Below, one piece after another: positions 1-12,360 of a DNA stretch of 62,000 nucleotides (within the stretch, counting starts at the first letter, position 1; every line of letters starts with the position of its first letter). The position numbers and the translations under genes were made by a program. The notes under the pieces were generated by a model, which made no database searches, was not told the origin of the DNA, and was given only the letters and a program-made list of their open reading frames with translations. The stretch is from Zygnema cylindricum (lineage: Eukaryota; Streptophyta; Zygnematophyceae; Zygnematales; Zygnemataceae), in NCBI GenBank assembly GCA_037447655.1, contig JBBHKE010000573.1:165001-227000 (forward strand), in the 5' to 3' direction.

Positions 1-825
1 ATGAGCGAAACGCGAATTAAACCATCCACTTGGCATCGTCATGGTCTTTACCATGTACAATGCGCTAGTACAGTGCGTACCATGTTCGAAAATTGTACGT
101 GAGGTCAACACTGAAATTACGATTCACCCCGAATCGTAATTATAGTAAAGAAAAAATTAGAGCAAAAAAACGAAAAAAAAACAATTAGAGTTGTAAACGC
201 TAATTATTGTGATATAACCTTTTCATAGAGGAAATTTATTCTACTTTATTTAAGTACTCTATACTAGCTTATGTCGGCAATAATTATCCGTGCTGTAATT
301 ATAAACACTAAAATATTTAGACATATGAAAACCGCCAGCCCGTATATTTTGACGTCATTATGACGTTAGTACTATTTGTCTCATAGATATATACTAATTG
401 TCTCATAGATATATACTATTTGTCTCAACTCATACTGTTGTCGTTTAACTATAAATTTTTCACATGTAAATTCATGTAAATGTTCACACGGGCGAGAATG
501 TTGTCGACAGACGGAGATATGCGAACGGGTTTTTTTCGATGGGATTTAATTTTTTTGTTTAGTGCAATTTCACATGCGAGCGCGATTCTATTAAATTATT
601 ATTTGTACCTTTTTACTTATAAATTACAATTTTGCACAGTCAGACGTTGTCCGTACTCCACATTATTTAAAACGAACCTATATTAGGATTTTTTACGCTA
701 ATTAAACTTTACCTTAAATAGTATAATGAAAAAATTCGAATCATTTACTCTATTTAACGTGATTGAGTCGAAATTTAAGGCGACCGAATTAGCGTTATTT
801 ACTCTAATTACGATTCGCTGTGTAG
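1..825. other. AT-rich intergenic DNA, no gene seen
   Basis: No reading frame here resembles a protein I know. The stretch is AT-rich and holds short direct repeats (a roughly 20-base 'tgtctcatagatatatacta' type unit near 375-425) and fragments of the 'gattcgc-gtgta' terminal motif that recurs through the window. The short open frame at 480-686 has no coding character. Confidence 0.5.
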
Positions 826-1440
826 TGTACGGATATTGAGAACACGACAACTTGGCGTGATGTGACGAGATCGCACGCGCCACAATTAAAAGTGCGATAC
901 TGTACGTTACACCGCCAATCGTTATTAGCGTTGTGTACGCTAATTTCGTCCCGCTTTTTTTTTTAAATTTCCAAATATAATTATCCACATTATTTAATAT
1001 TAACCTAAATTCCTAATTAGAATAGACGATTTCTTCGAAAATTTTCAAATTCCCAATTAGCGTAAACCACGCTAGTTATTCGTATACGCTAAAAAAACTT
1101 ACACGCTAATAACGATTGGCGGTGTACTGTACCGGTATTGATATCACGACACATCGTACGTCACGCCAACACTGAAATAACAGTAGTGTACGGAAATTGA
1201 GAACACGACAACGTGGCGTGATGTGACGGGATCGCACGCGCAAAAATTTAAAGTTTGAAACTGTACGTTACTTCACCGGTATTGGTAACACGACATTTTG
1301 GCGTGTACGGATATTGAGAAAGCGACAAATCAACGTGATGTACGGAATGGCACGCGAAAATTTTTAGCGTACGATACTGTACGTTACTCAACCGGTATTG
1401 ATAACACGACATTTTGGCGTGACGTCGATTTTGTCTGGAC
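826..1440. repeat. Diverged module of about 125 bp, three copies
   Basis: A module with 'gtgtacggatattgagaacacgacaa', then 'gcgtgatgtgacg.gatcgcacgcg', then 'actgtacgttac' occurs near 830-910, 1193-1270 and 1298-1390. A small TIR element (910-1124) sits between copies one and two. Copies differ by point changes and short indels, so this is an old tandem or transposon-linked duplication. It codes for nothing recognisable. Confidence 0.6.
910..1124. mobile_element. Short TIR element (MITE), TA-flanked
   Basis: The left end reads CACCGCCAATCGTTATTAGC and the right end is its inverse complement over about 22 bases. TA lies on both sides (908-909 and 1125-1126). At 215 bp with no coding capacity, it is a MITE. 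The same terminal motif recurs near 22541, 22665, 22863, 23325 and 23640. The TA flanks suggest Tc1/mariner-type insertion, but TA also fits the inverted repeat itself, so the superfamily is open. Confidence 0.6.
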
Positions 1441-1599
1441 ATTTATCATACCACTACAACCACGTGAAATACAACAAATAGGATTGTACCACGTGTCCCT
1501 TTCCTTTGTCACCAAAGACGCCAATCCTAACTCAAAACCCTCAACGGTTCAAGATCTTACACATAAAACATCGACGGTCAATTCTCGTTGTCACCAGAG

Positions 1600-1835
1600 A
1601 CGAAGGCGACTACAAGCTTTTCCCTTTTAGAAAAAGGGCAAAGCAAAAACGCCTACTTTTGAACTATGGAACACACTCGTCCGATTTTCACATGGAGACC
1701 GCCAATGGTAAGGTGAGAATCTTGGATTTCAATCGCAACCGTCAGATCCATAATCTGATAGGTGTGTACGAAGAAAAGATGTTAAGTACCAAAAAAACAT
1801 TAACACTAATAGCGATACATGGTGTAGTTTCCAAC
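1600..1835. repeat. Dispersed repeat shared with 24.5 kb and 30.8 kb
   Basis: Shared landmarks are 'gattttcacatggagaccg', 'ccgtcagatccataatct', 'gtacgaagaaaagatgtt' and a 'taacactaatagcgat' end. The same order appears at 24490-24690 and, inverted, at 30780-30980. The piece lies just upstream of SUFE1, so it may sit in or next to that promoter. It is a non-coding transposon fragment of unknown superfamily. Confidence 0.55.
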
Positions 1836-2009
1836 TTCCAACCTTTCCAGAAGTTTCCGTCGCCACGAAACGATGTCATTCGCCGATCGCCCAATCCTGC
1901 TGGAAGCTGGAACTTTATTTTAGGAATTTAGGGTTTCATTTCAAGATTGTTGGTTGCTCTTCTTCATCTCCGAAGCTCGAACCGAAGGTCAACCCTAAAA
2001 TCGGAAGCC

Positions 2010-5000
2010 ATGGTATCCCTCGCCCTCAGAGCCTCTTCCTCATCCTCCGCACGTGCGGCTGCTCTCTCCCTAACCTCACACGTGTATACAGCCTCTTTTC
2101 TCACATGTGCCTCCTCACCTAGCCATTCCTATTTCCTATCATTGACTACCTCATCCTTATCTCTCAACACTAGAAGCCATTTTTCTCTTTCTCTCTCCTC
2201 CCTTCCTCCTCCTCTTTCCTCCCATTCCTCTCCCGTCTTCTCTGGAAACTCTCGCATATTTCTTCCTTGCCACAATTCCTCTCCCTCTTTCTCTCCTTCT
2301 TCCTCCAGCTCCAGGTTCCATGTGGTAGTTTCGGAACAATCCGTTGCAGAACTTCCTCCCAAACTTCAAAATATAGTTAAAGGTTTCCAGTCGGTTCCTG
2401 ACCCTAGAGCTCGTTACCAACAGCTTTTATATTATGGCTCTAAACTAAAACCTTTACCAAAAGATTTATGTATTCCTGAAAACAAAGTTGTCGGTTGTGT
2501 TTCTCAAGTGTGGTTAGTTCCCTCCCTTGAAGAAGACGGCAATGTTTATTTTGAGGCAGATTCAGATTCTGCCCTAACTAAAGGTTTAGCCGCTTTATTA
2601 GTAGAGGGACTTAGTGGTTCAAAACCCTCCGAAATTTTAAAAGTGACTCCGGATTTTGTCTTTTTGTTAGGTTTAAAACAGAGTTTGACTCCGTCGAGGA
2701 ATAATGGATTTCTGAATATGCTCAAGTTAATGCAGAAAAAGACAATGGAGCTCTATGTACGGTCACAGTCTCAGACAGCAGGAGGAGAGACAGAGGAGGA
2801 GAGGAAGGGAAATCTGAATGGAGAAAGCGATGTTGGAGGTTCACTAAATACCAACGGAACTGTTTCCGGTAATGGTTCGAGCGGGCAAGAGGGAGAAGGA
2901 GAGGTGGAGGAGAATACGAGTGACAGACCAGTGTATACTGCAATCAGGAGAAAGGTGAGCATTTAAAGGAGAATAGTTCAAAGGACTTCTGTTGTTTTTA
3001 CTTAATAAGTGTAACAACACCTGATACTTAACAATTTTTTATCACACATAATCGATAATTTTTTATTATTTATTATCAATAAAAGGCTTTCAATGTTATT
3101 ATTACATTTTCATTAGGGTAACAAATTAACTTTCAATATTTAATACGTTTTTATAAGATGTAATGGATAAAAAAATTATGATTTTTAATCATCAAGTTAT
3201 GAAAGCGAGAATTAATAAGGTTGTCAAGCATTAAGTGTTGTTGGGCATAAATGACTGGATGCTTTTTTGGTTTATAAGAGAGAGAGAGAGCAGGAGGAAG
3301 AGGGGAAAAAAAGGGAGGAAGAGGAAGAGAGAAAGTAAGAGGGAGGGAGAGGGAAACTAGAGGGAGGAAGAATGAAACAAAGAGGGAGGACGAGGGAAAG
3401 TAAGAGGGAATGTAGGAGAGAGGGAGAGGAAAGTAAGAGGGAAGAGAGAAAGTAAGAGGGAGGAAAAGGGGAAGTAAGAGGGAGGAACATGGAAAGTAAG
3501 TGGGAGGAAGAGGGGAAGGAAATAAATGCGGGGAAAATCACTCCTATTCGGGACATGTTACTGTTAACATCAATTAGGTAGGGGAAGGAGACTGTCGAGG
3601 GGGAGCAGAGAAAGAGAAAGACGGGAGGAGGAGAGTAAGAAAAGGAGTGTAACAGAGGCAGAGGGGACGAGTGTCAGATTTCAAAAGCACAATATAAATA
3701 TTCGAAAAATTAGCTTGTTGAAATGAAAAGCAGAAAGTAAAGTGAAAGTAAGTAAGATAAATATCATACAGGTCTTTTCTCAATTCATATTCCTGGAAAT
3801 TTATAGCTAGAACAATTAACAAAGCATAAATTTGCAAGTCCAGGCATTTTTAGGTCATTAGGCAATTGTTCTATTAGATATCTCACCAAGCATAATGAAA
3901 AAGTCTTGATTTTATCTGATGACCACGGTCTTCATATTCATGGTACATTATTTCACTTTATATTATTTTCAATTAATTTCATATATATTTATAGGATGCT
4001 ACAGGAATTCTCATGTTTAACATCATTTCATGAACTGTATGGTGTTTGGAGGGTTGGTTTGATGGGTGAAATGAAGCCACTTCTGTTTTAAAGCATGGAG
4101 TATTGAATTTTAATAGCTATGATGCATTCTCAAACGTATTCTTTGACAAAGTTCAAATTTTGAATTTTTATTTTTTCTTATAATTCAAGAGTATTGTATG
4201 TATGAGGTTTTGAATTCTTGACTATGATGTAGTTCCCTATGTATTTTTTGGCAAGGTTTAAATTTTTGATTTTTTTTCTTATTGTTGAACTATATTGTAT
4301 GTTAAATAGAAACGAAGAAATCTTGCTTTCTAAAAAATGTATGGTCAATTATGTGAACTAACTACGCAAGCAAAAAATCTTTTTTTGACTGACATACTTT
4401 TTTTGTTGTTTTGGACTTGCAAGGATAATGAAATAAGAAAATTGTTTTTTAACTGCATAAGGAAATAAGCAAACATTTTTTTGACTTCATGGATAATGAA
4501 ATAAGAAATTTTTATTTTATTTTTTTTCTATTTTATATTATATCAAATTCAAATTAATGGTTAAGTTTTGTTCATTCTTGGCAATGCCTGTTTACCCCTT
4601 TTGACAGTGTTGGAACCATTCTTCAGCATTCTAATTTATCCCACACCAATAGGAACGGTTAATGTACACCACCCATGGCTAATAGTGTTAATAACACTTA
4701 CTCTGTCGCTCATTTTTCCGGTCAGAAATCTTAAAATAGTGTTCATAACAATATGGACTGAAATCGGCTACGTCTCTTAACCCAAACTAGTGTCATTAGT
4801 CCTAATTTCGCTTCAATGCCAGTAATTGTTTTTCATTCTATAGCAATTGACAATTAGTGTAACTTTCACATATCCGCGTTGGTTGTAAGACTTATGAGTG
4901 TTGTCAATTTTGATTTTTCACACAGTTAAAGGAGGGACTTCAAGCAGAAGTGGAGGTTGAGGATGTGAGTCATCAGCACGCCGGCCACGCAGGAGTGCAC

Positions 5001-5917
5001 AAAGGGGCAACTGAGACTCACTTCAAGTAAGTTTTAGGGTTTGACCTCTGATATTTGCTTAATTCTTCCTTTTTAGAATTAAACCTCTGGTATTTGCTTT
5101 ATTAAGTTTTATAAATTGAACCTCTGGTATTTGTTTTATTCTTCCTTTTTAGAGTTAATCCTCTGGTATTGCTTTATTATTTTAGAGTTCTACCTCTGGT
5201 ATTTGCTTTGTTTTCTCCGTAAAAGTAAAATTCTGGAGAATTATTTCCTTTATTCCTCCTTTGAAGAGTTAAGCCTCAGGTATTTCTTTTAGTATTCCTT
5301 TTACGAATCAAACCTCTGCCATTATACTCCTGAATGATGAGTGAAACATTCTCTTTGCCTGTCCCTTTTCCGCCACATTTATTTATTATATTTTTTCCTT
5401 GCTCTTTCATTTTTTGGCTAACATGTGTTATGTGTATCCCTACATTTGAATAATATATATTGACTTATGTCAATTTTGTCAGATAACATAATGTGGAATG
5501 CATCGATTATTAGTCGTTGCCAGTAAATTTGACGCGGTACTTTTTTGATGTGGTACTTTTTGATGTGTTCCTTTTTTGATGTCGTACGCGGTACTTTTTC
5601 GATGTGGTTCTTTTTGATGTGGTACTTTTTTGATGTCGTACTTTTTTGACGCGGTACTTTTTGACACGGTACGTTTTGGATGTGGTATTTTTTGACGCGG
5701 TACTTTTTTGATGTGGTACTTTTCTGATGTGGTCCTTTTTTGATGTGGTACTTTTTTTGTGTTTTACAGTGTGAAGGTGGTTTCCAATTCGTTCGAGGGA
5801 CTGAACACCGTGAAACGCCATCGTCTAGTGTACGGACTATTGAAGGAAGAGTTCAGTAGAGGGCTCCACGCACTTTCCTTAGTGACAAAAACTCCGAGTG
5901 AGACCGGAGGTGTTTAG
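2010..5917 (+). CDS. SUFE1: Chloroplast SufE-BolA fusion (SUFE1)
   Basis: SUFE1-type activator of the plastid cysteine desulfurase in Fe-S cluster assembly. Exons: 2010-2954, 4926-5026 and 5770-5917; all junctions are GT-AG (AAG|gtgagc, cacag|TTA, TTCAA|gtaagt, tacag|T), giving 397 aa. I chose the ATG at 2010 because its context (gccATGg) is good and a Ser-rich, acid-poor transit-peptide-like stretch (about residues 1-105) follows. The SufE domain spans about 110-250; the sulfur-accepting cysteine is C163 in VVGCVSQVW. An acidic, Gly/Asn-rich linker (about 255-303) leads into a BolA domain (about 305-390) with THFNVKVVS and the conserved RHRLVYGLL helix. Both domains are intact. This matches the Arabidopsis SUFE1 layout (SufE plus C-terminal BolA, which in that family contacts monothiol glutaredoxins). 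Introns are 1971 and 743 bp and repeat-rich. Confidence 0.95.
3275..3520. repeat. GA-rich (polypurine) tract in SUFE1 intron 1
   Basis: A long run of 'gagggaggaa', 'gggagaggga' and 'aagtaagaggga' variants gives a nearly pure purine plus strand. Open frames across it on the minus strand are low-complexity artefacts. Such tracts can adopt triplex-like structures; no function is shown here. Confidence 0.75.
5037..5330. repeat. Imperfect tandem repeat in SUFE1 intron 2
   Basis: About six copies of a 50-60 bp unit built on 'aacctctggtatttgctttattcttccttttt' variants, starting right after the exon 2 donor. T-rich and non-coding. Confidence 0.65.
5525..5760. repeat. Tandem 17-18 bp repeat before SUFE1 exon 3
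   Basis: About 14 copies of a unit like 'gatgtggtacttttttt', with gcg/gtg and tacttt/tccttt variants. It ends a few bases before the exon 3 acceptor, so it supplies the T-rich tract in front of that splice site. The minus-strand open frames across it (Lys/Ser/Thr repeats) are artefacts of the short period. Confidence 0.8.
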
Positions 5918-8490
5918 TAAGGCTTTTTAAAAAACGCCATTTTTTTTACGTCGTTTTTTTTCTACGCCGTTTTTTTTCTACTTCGTCTTTCTTTTTTATG
6001 GATTTAACATATCCAATAAGGTGACATTTGTCAAGGTTTATTATGCATGTTTAACCATGTGTGCAGTTTTTAACCGTCGGTCAACGGAATTTTTTTGTTT
6101 CTGTTTTTGTACAACTAAGGAACATTGGTACTTTGGAGTTTTTAGTTTCGGAGGAGAATTTGTAGAATTTGTACTTTTCTGTATTTTGTCATTTTTGTGC
6201 TGGAGCTGTATTCGATTTTTAAAGAGATTTTTTTGTTTCGTATTTTGTCCTGAGCATGGGACATCCTTTTATATGCGATGGTGTTTTTTAGTTCCTCCCT
6301 GTATTGTCAGATTTTGTGCAATGTTTTTGTCTTATTAAATCAATCTCCGATAATGCCACACTGCCATATCATTGTATGCACCTTTTTCAGGAATTTCCAA
6401 AACCTGATTCGATTCAGTATCAAAAACCGAACAGTTCAGAATTTAGATTCCAAACAGAAATGGCCAAGTGTCACTGCTGTCAGACTCGAGAAAATCTTCA
6501 TATGGACGACGAAAAAGGTATGCCTAGGGTTCCGTCGAGGCAGACTTTCTTATACATGTTGCCATAAAGACGTAATCAGAAATCAACTGACTACATGGAG
6601 ACAAAGAATATCATCCGGATCGTCGTCCCCACTCAGCAGCGGTTTAATGTTACACCACAGATTTATTCTGTATACATACAAAGAAAGTAAAAAAAACAAA
6701 TGTATATGTATATTGTATACTTTTTTAGAAAAGTTGTCCTTGGACGCCTACGATTTCAAGCTCGAACCGAAACGCCGGCGAAGACATTTGGAGAACATAA
6801 AAGACGCCATGGAAGATAAAATGGAGATCACCATAGATACGGTGGAGATCACACGAGTGAAATGAAGACACTCCAAGAAGGACGTGAAAGACTCGAGGAT
6901 GGACGCGAAATTCTAGAAGATGGACGAGGTAACAGTTCTGTGTGGGTTCTTCGCAATCTACATTTCATGCATTGTTTATTTTCCAATGCGAAAATCTTAA
7001 AAGAATTAAAATTTACTTCATATGACTAAGTTTAAAAAAAAAAAGCGTTGACACTTCGTTGTGATGAACGTGTAACATTAGAAGATGGACAAATCAAATT
7101 CTTCTACAAGGATTCTTGGCGATTTATTCTTGTCATAATTTATGAAAGGATGTATAATTGTTCCAATTTAAAGATAAGCAACATTGGTGTCTAGAAAAAA
7201 AAGGTATTTCTTCCTTCTTTGCTTGTTAAAATGTAGAGCTTTGCGTACATCTTGGAGGAAACCATGGAGGCCATCGAGAATACCATGGAGGACTCCATGG
7301 ACATGGTGGACATTACTCGAGTGAAAGAAAGACACTCGAAGTCGAACGGGAAGTTCTCGAGGATGGACGAGAAACGCTAGAAAATGGGCGAGGTAAATCG
7401 TTTTTGGAAATCTTTATTCCCAATGCGAAAAATCTCAAAGGGATGAAATTTAAATTTCACGTAGGTGAGTTCCGAAGTAACTTGAAACTTCTTTGCAAGT
7501 ATTGTGTTTTGGATCCAGAAACGTTCGAAAATGTGCGAGGTAAATCGTTTTTGGAAATCTTTATCTCGTACTCCCTATTTCCCAAAGCGAAAAATCTTAA
7601 AAGGACGAAATTTTAATTTCACGTAGACGAGTTCCCAAAATAATTAAGTAAACTGAAATTTTTATTAAGTATTGTGTTTTGAATCCAAATATTCATGGAA
7701 ATTATCGACATTATGGAGACTCTGGAGGATACTATGGGGGATACAATGGAGGAAATCATTGGAGACTATATGAAGGAAAATACTAAGTGAAATGGAGACA
7801 CAAGGAGATAGGAAGGGAGACCCTTGGGAAATCTATATAACATAAATAGAGATTGAGTGATGTAGCTAAAAGGGACAAAGAGGGAAATTCTGATAGAGAT
7901 AATTTAGCGAGAGAGAGAGAGTGTTGTGACACTTTGACTATGCTATTTTGTCGTGTTGTGAGGAAATTCAATAGAGATAATTGGTCTTCCTCTCCCATCT
8001 ACTATTTGTTAGTTTGGTTTACAAAATTTTCGATTTGTTTTTTAAATAAGTTTTTATAATATTTTTTGTTCTATAGTAGTAGCGAGTCTTAGTAAAGCTT
8101 CGTCTTTTTGGTAATTTTTTAGGGTTTTATAAAAAGGGAAAATGCAAGTGAAAAGTGTCACACTAATTTAAAAAACAAAAACAAGAGAACACCAGAAATA
8201 CCTAACGGCAAACAAAGGGGATAAGCTAAAAAAGACAATGTGAAGACAAAATTAGAAAATTATTTAAAAAGAACCAACATATCGAATATTATAAACCATA
8301 TAGAGTTACCAACCTAACAACTAATGTAGCTAAGCTCCTTAAAAAACTCTAAAACCAAACTTTAAACCACTATTGGCGTAAAGAATCATATAATTAATTT
8401 GTGGTGTTTATTTATGTGCTATTTATTTTCAATGTCGGTATAAACAATGTTGACAATTTTCAACAGCTTACCAAGTTTGCGTTAAGAAAA
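5918..8490. other. Intergenic, no recognised gene
   Basis: T-rich DNA follows the SUFE1 stop. The open frames at 6021-6338 and 6278-6865 have no recognisable domain. An exon-like repeated module lies at 6806-7560. From about 7850 to 8460 the DNA is plain AT-rich sequence up to the hAT element. Confidence 0.5.
6806..7560 (+). repeat. Duplicated exon-like module with LEDGR-type codons
   Basis: Two blocks (about 6806-6935 and 7262-7408) share 'atggaggac.ccatgga' followed by 'cgagtgaaa.gaagacactc', a codon run readable as repeated L-E-D-G-R-E, and an end in 'gatggacgag|gtaa'. A shorter third copy of the end (7518-7545, 'aatgtgcgag|gtaaat') and a related 'atggagga' stretch near 7690-7800 follow. 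The block ends look like 5' splice sites. I know no matching protein. It could be a decayed gene with duplicated exons or a chance repeat. Confidence 0.4.
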
Positions 8491-11400
8491 AAGTGTTGTA
8501 AAACGGCAAGGATTTGCCGATAACCGATATGGGCCTTTTTTCGTGTTGCCGATAATCGATGTATTCGCACGATATATCGACATCGGTGTTATTGCCGATA
8601 AACAACCGATAATATCGGTTGTTTATCGGCTATAACACTGATATCGATAACTATCGGCGATAACTGTATGGACCGTACAGCTAAATGTACGGCCCGTACA
8701 CTCAACTGTACGGGTTATTCCCCGGACGCGCCGCGGAGCCCCTTCCCCCCGATTTTGGGAAAAAAACGCGATATTTGCTTGATTATTTGTAATTTAAGAG
8801 GGTTGTTCCACGCTTCCATACCCTTCCAGAATGTCCTTTTAACTGTTATTTTTTTTTTGCAAGGTTAATTACTCCCTCATATCACTTCCATTGTTTGTCT
8901 ATATTGGTTTTTTCAATTTTAAATGCATTTTCAATCCATTTTAGAAACGATCCGCAATAAGGTCGGGAAAAATAAATACATATGTTGAAATTTGGACGAT
9001 TATGAGATATTGTCGCAGATTCCATATACATTGATTCGGTTCATGGCGTTATTTAAGACATATTTGATATTTCCTAGTCCTATTTCTAGTCCAGCTTAGA
9101 GGCATTAACATACAAGTTTCCGATGCCTCAATTCACCAACATACATAATCAATTAAATGTCATAATTTTAAAAATTAAATTCCCAAATTCTCAATGCTTC
9201 ACATCTTGCCAAATCACCAATTTCACATTCTGAAAATTCTAAAATTCTTAACTTACCAATTCTCAATCACCAGAAATCTTCAATGTCAAAATTCTCAAAA
9301 TCCAATTATTGAATAATCTAAAATCTAAAATATGTCAACCGTACATTCTAAAAATGTAAAAAAAAATAAAAATTACCACTTCATTAATTTTTTTGGATGA
9401 ACATTTCCACCAATCTCCAAGTACATTTGTCGATTCCCTTGGCGTTTTCCATTCCCAAATACCGTATTTCCCACATTATCCTCGTTACTTCTTTCTCTTT
9501 CAATCGCCTTCCCTTTTTCATCACGAACATTTATGAGGGACTCCGTTGCTTTCCAAGATCCTTTTACAAAAACCAGATTTTCAACGGACTTCGGACTAAG
9601 ACGGTTCTGTTTCGCCATGGCAATTTGACCGGCAGCTGAAATTGCCCGCTCCAAAGGAGCCAATGTAGCGGGTATAGCTAAAACTATCCGAGCTAAAGAG
9701 TTCAATGCTGGAAAAAGGTGACATTTTCCGGCCCACCATTTCAAAGGGTTCCCGGGCTCATTCTTGGAATGCTCTAAAACATTACGTCCTTTATAGAGTT
9801 GGATTTCATGGAGCAAATGCTCCTTGAACTCATCTCGAGTGAGTTCATGATCAAAATTTTTAGGAGGACCTTCTATTCCGGACGTCGAAGACATTGGTAG
9901 CTATGTTTTTAGGGTCAGAAAAATATCATCATCATCTTCATTTTCTGTAGCCACCCCTTTCACGATAAACATATTTTCAGTTTCCAAGATTCCACCATCG
10001 ACACCAACCTCTGAAGGTTGAGAACGATTGACCTGTCAAACTTTTCCACAAAACATGAAATATTTCTTGCCAAACTTTGTCTTGTTGTAAAGAAGACAAA
10101 AAAACAAGTTGTTTTGTCGTAGGATCCAACGCAGAAGCGATGAACATTTTCATGGGGTGAGTCGCAAGCTCAAGAGTGCCAAACCGGGTTTCAAAATTGG
10201 AAACCATTACGGATGCAATTAGGTGAATTGCCGAATGCCTATCATTTTCACTTGAGGTGTCATCAACCACGTTCTTGAGTCCCTTAAGAAGTGAGTTTAT
10301 TATAATGGGAACCCAACTCAATCTCACATAGTTTTCTCCTTCCAAAACTCTTTGAGCCACCATTAAAGGCTTCAAAAGAGTGACGCCTCTTTCGATTACA
10401 ATCCATGACTCCTCACTTAATTTTGCATTTATTGGAACCGTTGTTATCATCAAAGCACATAATGGTTCCTTCAAATGTAAAATGGAAGCAAGCATAGTGT
10501 AAGTAGACCACCATCTTGTAGCTACACTAGGCACCAACGACTTCCACTTAATTCCTAATTGAGTGGCAAAACTTTTAAGAATGTCGTTTGCTCTTGGGGA
10601 GCTTTTGAAAAACCCTGCCTAGATTCTTTACAGTTCTCATGCGTACAAACACACTTGGACCTGCAAAAAATTTCCCGGTGACCAACTCTGGGAGATGGTC
10701 AACACACCCGTGACAATCACACGACATAGCTTTACCGACTTTTTTCATGGCAGCCGCAATGTTTGTGACACAAATTGCCACTGCACTTTCAAAAATGTTG
10801 TACCTTGCAAGCATGTCCTTATACTTTTCTTTTATGGCTTCTATTGTGTGACTTCCCGGGAAAGGGGAACACCCTAAGCATACATTTATCAGATTTCATT
10901 CAGAATTTGATGAAATGGGCAGTTAATGAACACTAAGACTCATTAGACATTGAAGTCCATGTGTCTAAAGTTACACTAAGGGTCTCTCCTTCAAGTAGTT
11001 TTACCAAACTTAAACGTTTCTTCATGCTTATCTCCTCCATTCTGGACGTTAATCCCCGCCGATCTGGGATTGTTGTCTTCGGTGGCAACCCTTTGACCAT
11101 CTATTGCGATTCCGAAACTATCCTGCGAACAAGCATGTCTTTAAAAGAGCTGGCAACTCCCTTATTGATAAAGTCCTCAAGTGCTCCTTGTTTCTTTTCA
11201 ATCTCCTTCAGTTTCCCGGCTGCAAATAGGTTTTTGTGCTTATGCTTTAGGTGAGACACTAAATCTGAAGGGCTTAGCGACTTCCCCTTCCCTCTAGCCA
11301 CAGGCATGTCACAATGATTACAAAATGCCTTATCTGAATGCCTGCCATCCTGCAATACCTTAAAATGCTGCCATACTTTTGATACTGCTCCTTTCGGAAT

Positions 11401-12106
11401 GGCTTTTCTAGCATGTTTGCATTCCTCATTATTTTTTTTTAAGTTCTCTAAATCTTTGATATTCTGAGTCTCTTCTACCTCCTCATAAAGAATTGTCTTT
11501 GTCCCATCCTGCTCTCCTCCTAGAGTGTTGATTTCTTTTTCCTGATGGATTGCTTTTTTTTTCCTGGTAATCCATCAGAATGAATGAATATATATTTTTA
11601 CTATTTTATATTCTCTAATATTTCCTCAAATAAGTGCTGCCTGGTTACATATTTTTCAGAAGATGGTGGCAGTAAATAGCGGCAGTCTGACAGATTTGCT
11701 CGTCTGCTCTGTTTGCTCTGTTTGTCTGTTCGTCTAGTTTTCAGAAAAGTTGATATTACAAATTTACAATAAATTATTATTTTTTTTGTTTCGGTACTAT
11801 AGTTTTAGAACTATAAACTATTGTTTGAAATTTGTCAACGTTTATGTGCTGCGCTGTCCGTAATAAACTCCAGTTAAACAGAATACGGAACAGATTCTAA
11901 TACGTGGCATGCCACGCTATATAAAGTCAATAATATAATATAGTATATTATAAAGTACTATTGTATGCGTACTATGTTTTAAGTTATCGCCAATAAGGAA
12001 TTTGTTGGTCTCGGACAGATATATCGAGACCTCTGGCTGTTCGATAACCGATAACTATCGGTATCGGTGTTGTCGCGATAATTTTTTTGCCGATTACACA
12101 ACACTA
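8491..12106 (-). mobile_element. Decayed hAT-superfamily DNA transposon
   Basis: The ends are imperfect inverted repeats: AAGTGTTGTAAAACGGCAAG at 8491, and the inverse complement of TAGTGTTGTGTAATCGGCAA ending at 12106. Many 'cgataaccgatat'-type motifs sit next to both ends, as expected of hAT subterminal repeats. A degenerate transposase reads leftward inside. The expected 8-bp target duplication is unclear because both flanks are A-rich (taagaaaa versus gaaaaaaa). About 3.6 kb, inserted between SUFE1 and the 3' end of the DHHC gene. Confidence 0.75.
9373..11355 (-). pseudogene. hAT transposase (BED finger + dimerisation domain), broken
   Basis: Broken transposase in three parts. The N-terminal part (about 11355-11101) has a BED-type zinc finger: a CNHC pair followed by an HLKHKH histidine pair. 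The middle part (10814-9977) has the hAT core signature VPSVATRWWSTYTML near the insertion-domain tryptophan. The C-terminal part (9894-9373) is the hAT dimerisation region, with WWAGKCHLFPALNSLAR and an IPATLAPLERAIS stretch. The parts lie in different frames separated by stops, so no full-length protein can be made. It belongs to the enclosing hAT element, whose ends flank it, and resembles plant RICESLEEPER-type transposases in layout. Confidence 0.85.
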
Positions 12107-12360
12107 GAAAAAAACCACTAGGTGTTAACACTACTTTATGTTTAAGGGCCAAGAAAACCCATCACTTAATTAATGTGATTAACACTAATAATGATTCACA
12201 GTGTAGAGAAATACCAAGATAAAAACAAACATTTACAACCCAAGAAACCTCCAAACCACAATTTTTAAACTGTTTTATTGATTGAAAAAGAAAAAAGTGC
12301 TTTCAAACTTTTATGATAGAAACGCAAGCCAGTAATTTGCCTCTTCCTACAATAAACAAA

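Noticed and set aside
1947-2009. SUFE1 starting at the earlier ATG (1947)
   Set aside because: The 21 added residues are basic leader-like sequence, and the ATG at 2010 has the better context and is followed by a typical transit peptide.
3272-3556. Ser/Leu/Pro-rich minus-strand protein
   Set aside because: Reads the GA-rich tract of a SUFE1 intron.
8491-8500. Perfect 8-bp target duplication for the large hAT element
   Set aside because: Flanks (taagaaaa and gaaaaaaa) are simply A-rich and differ at two positions.
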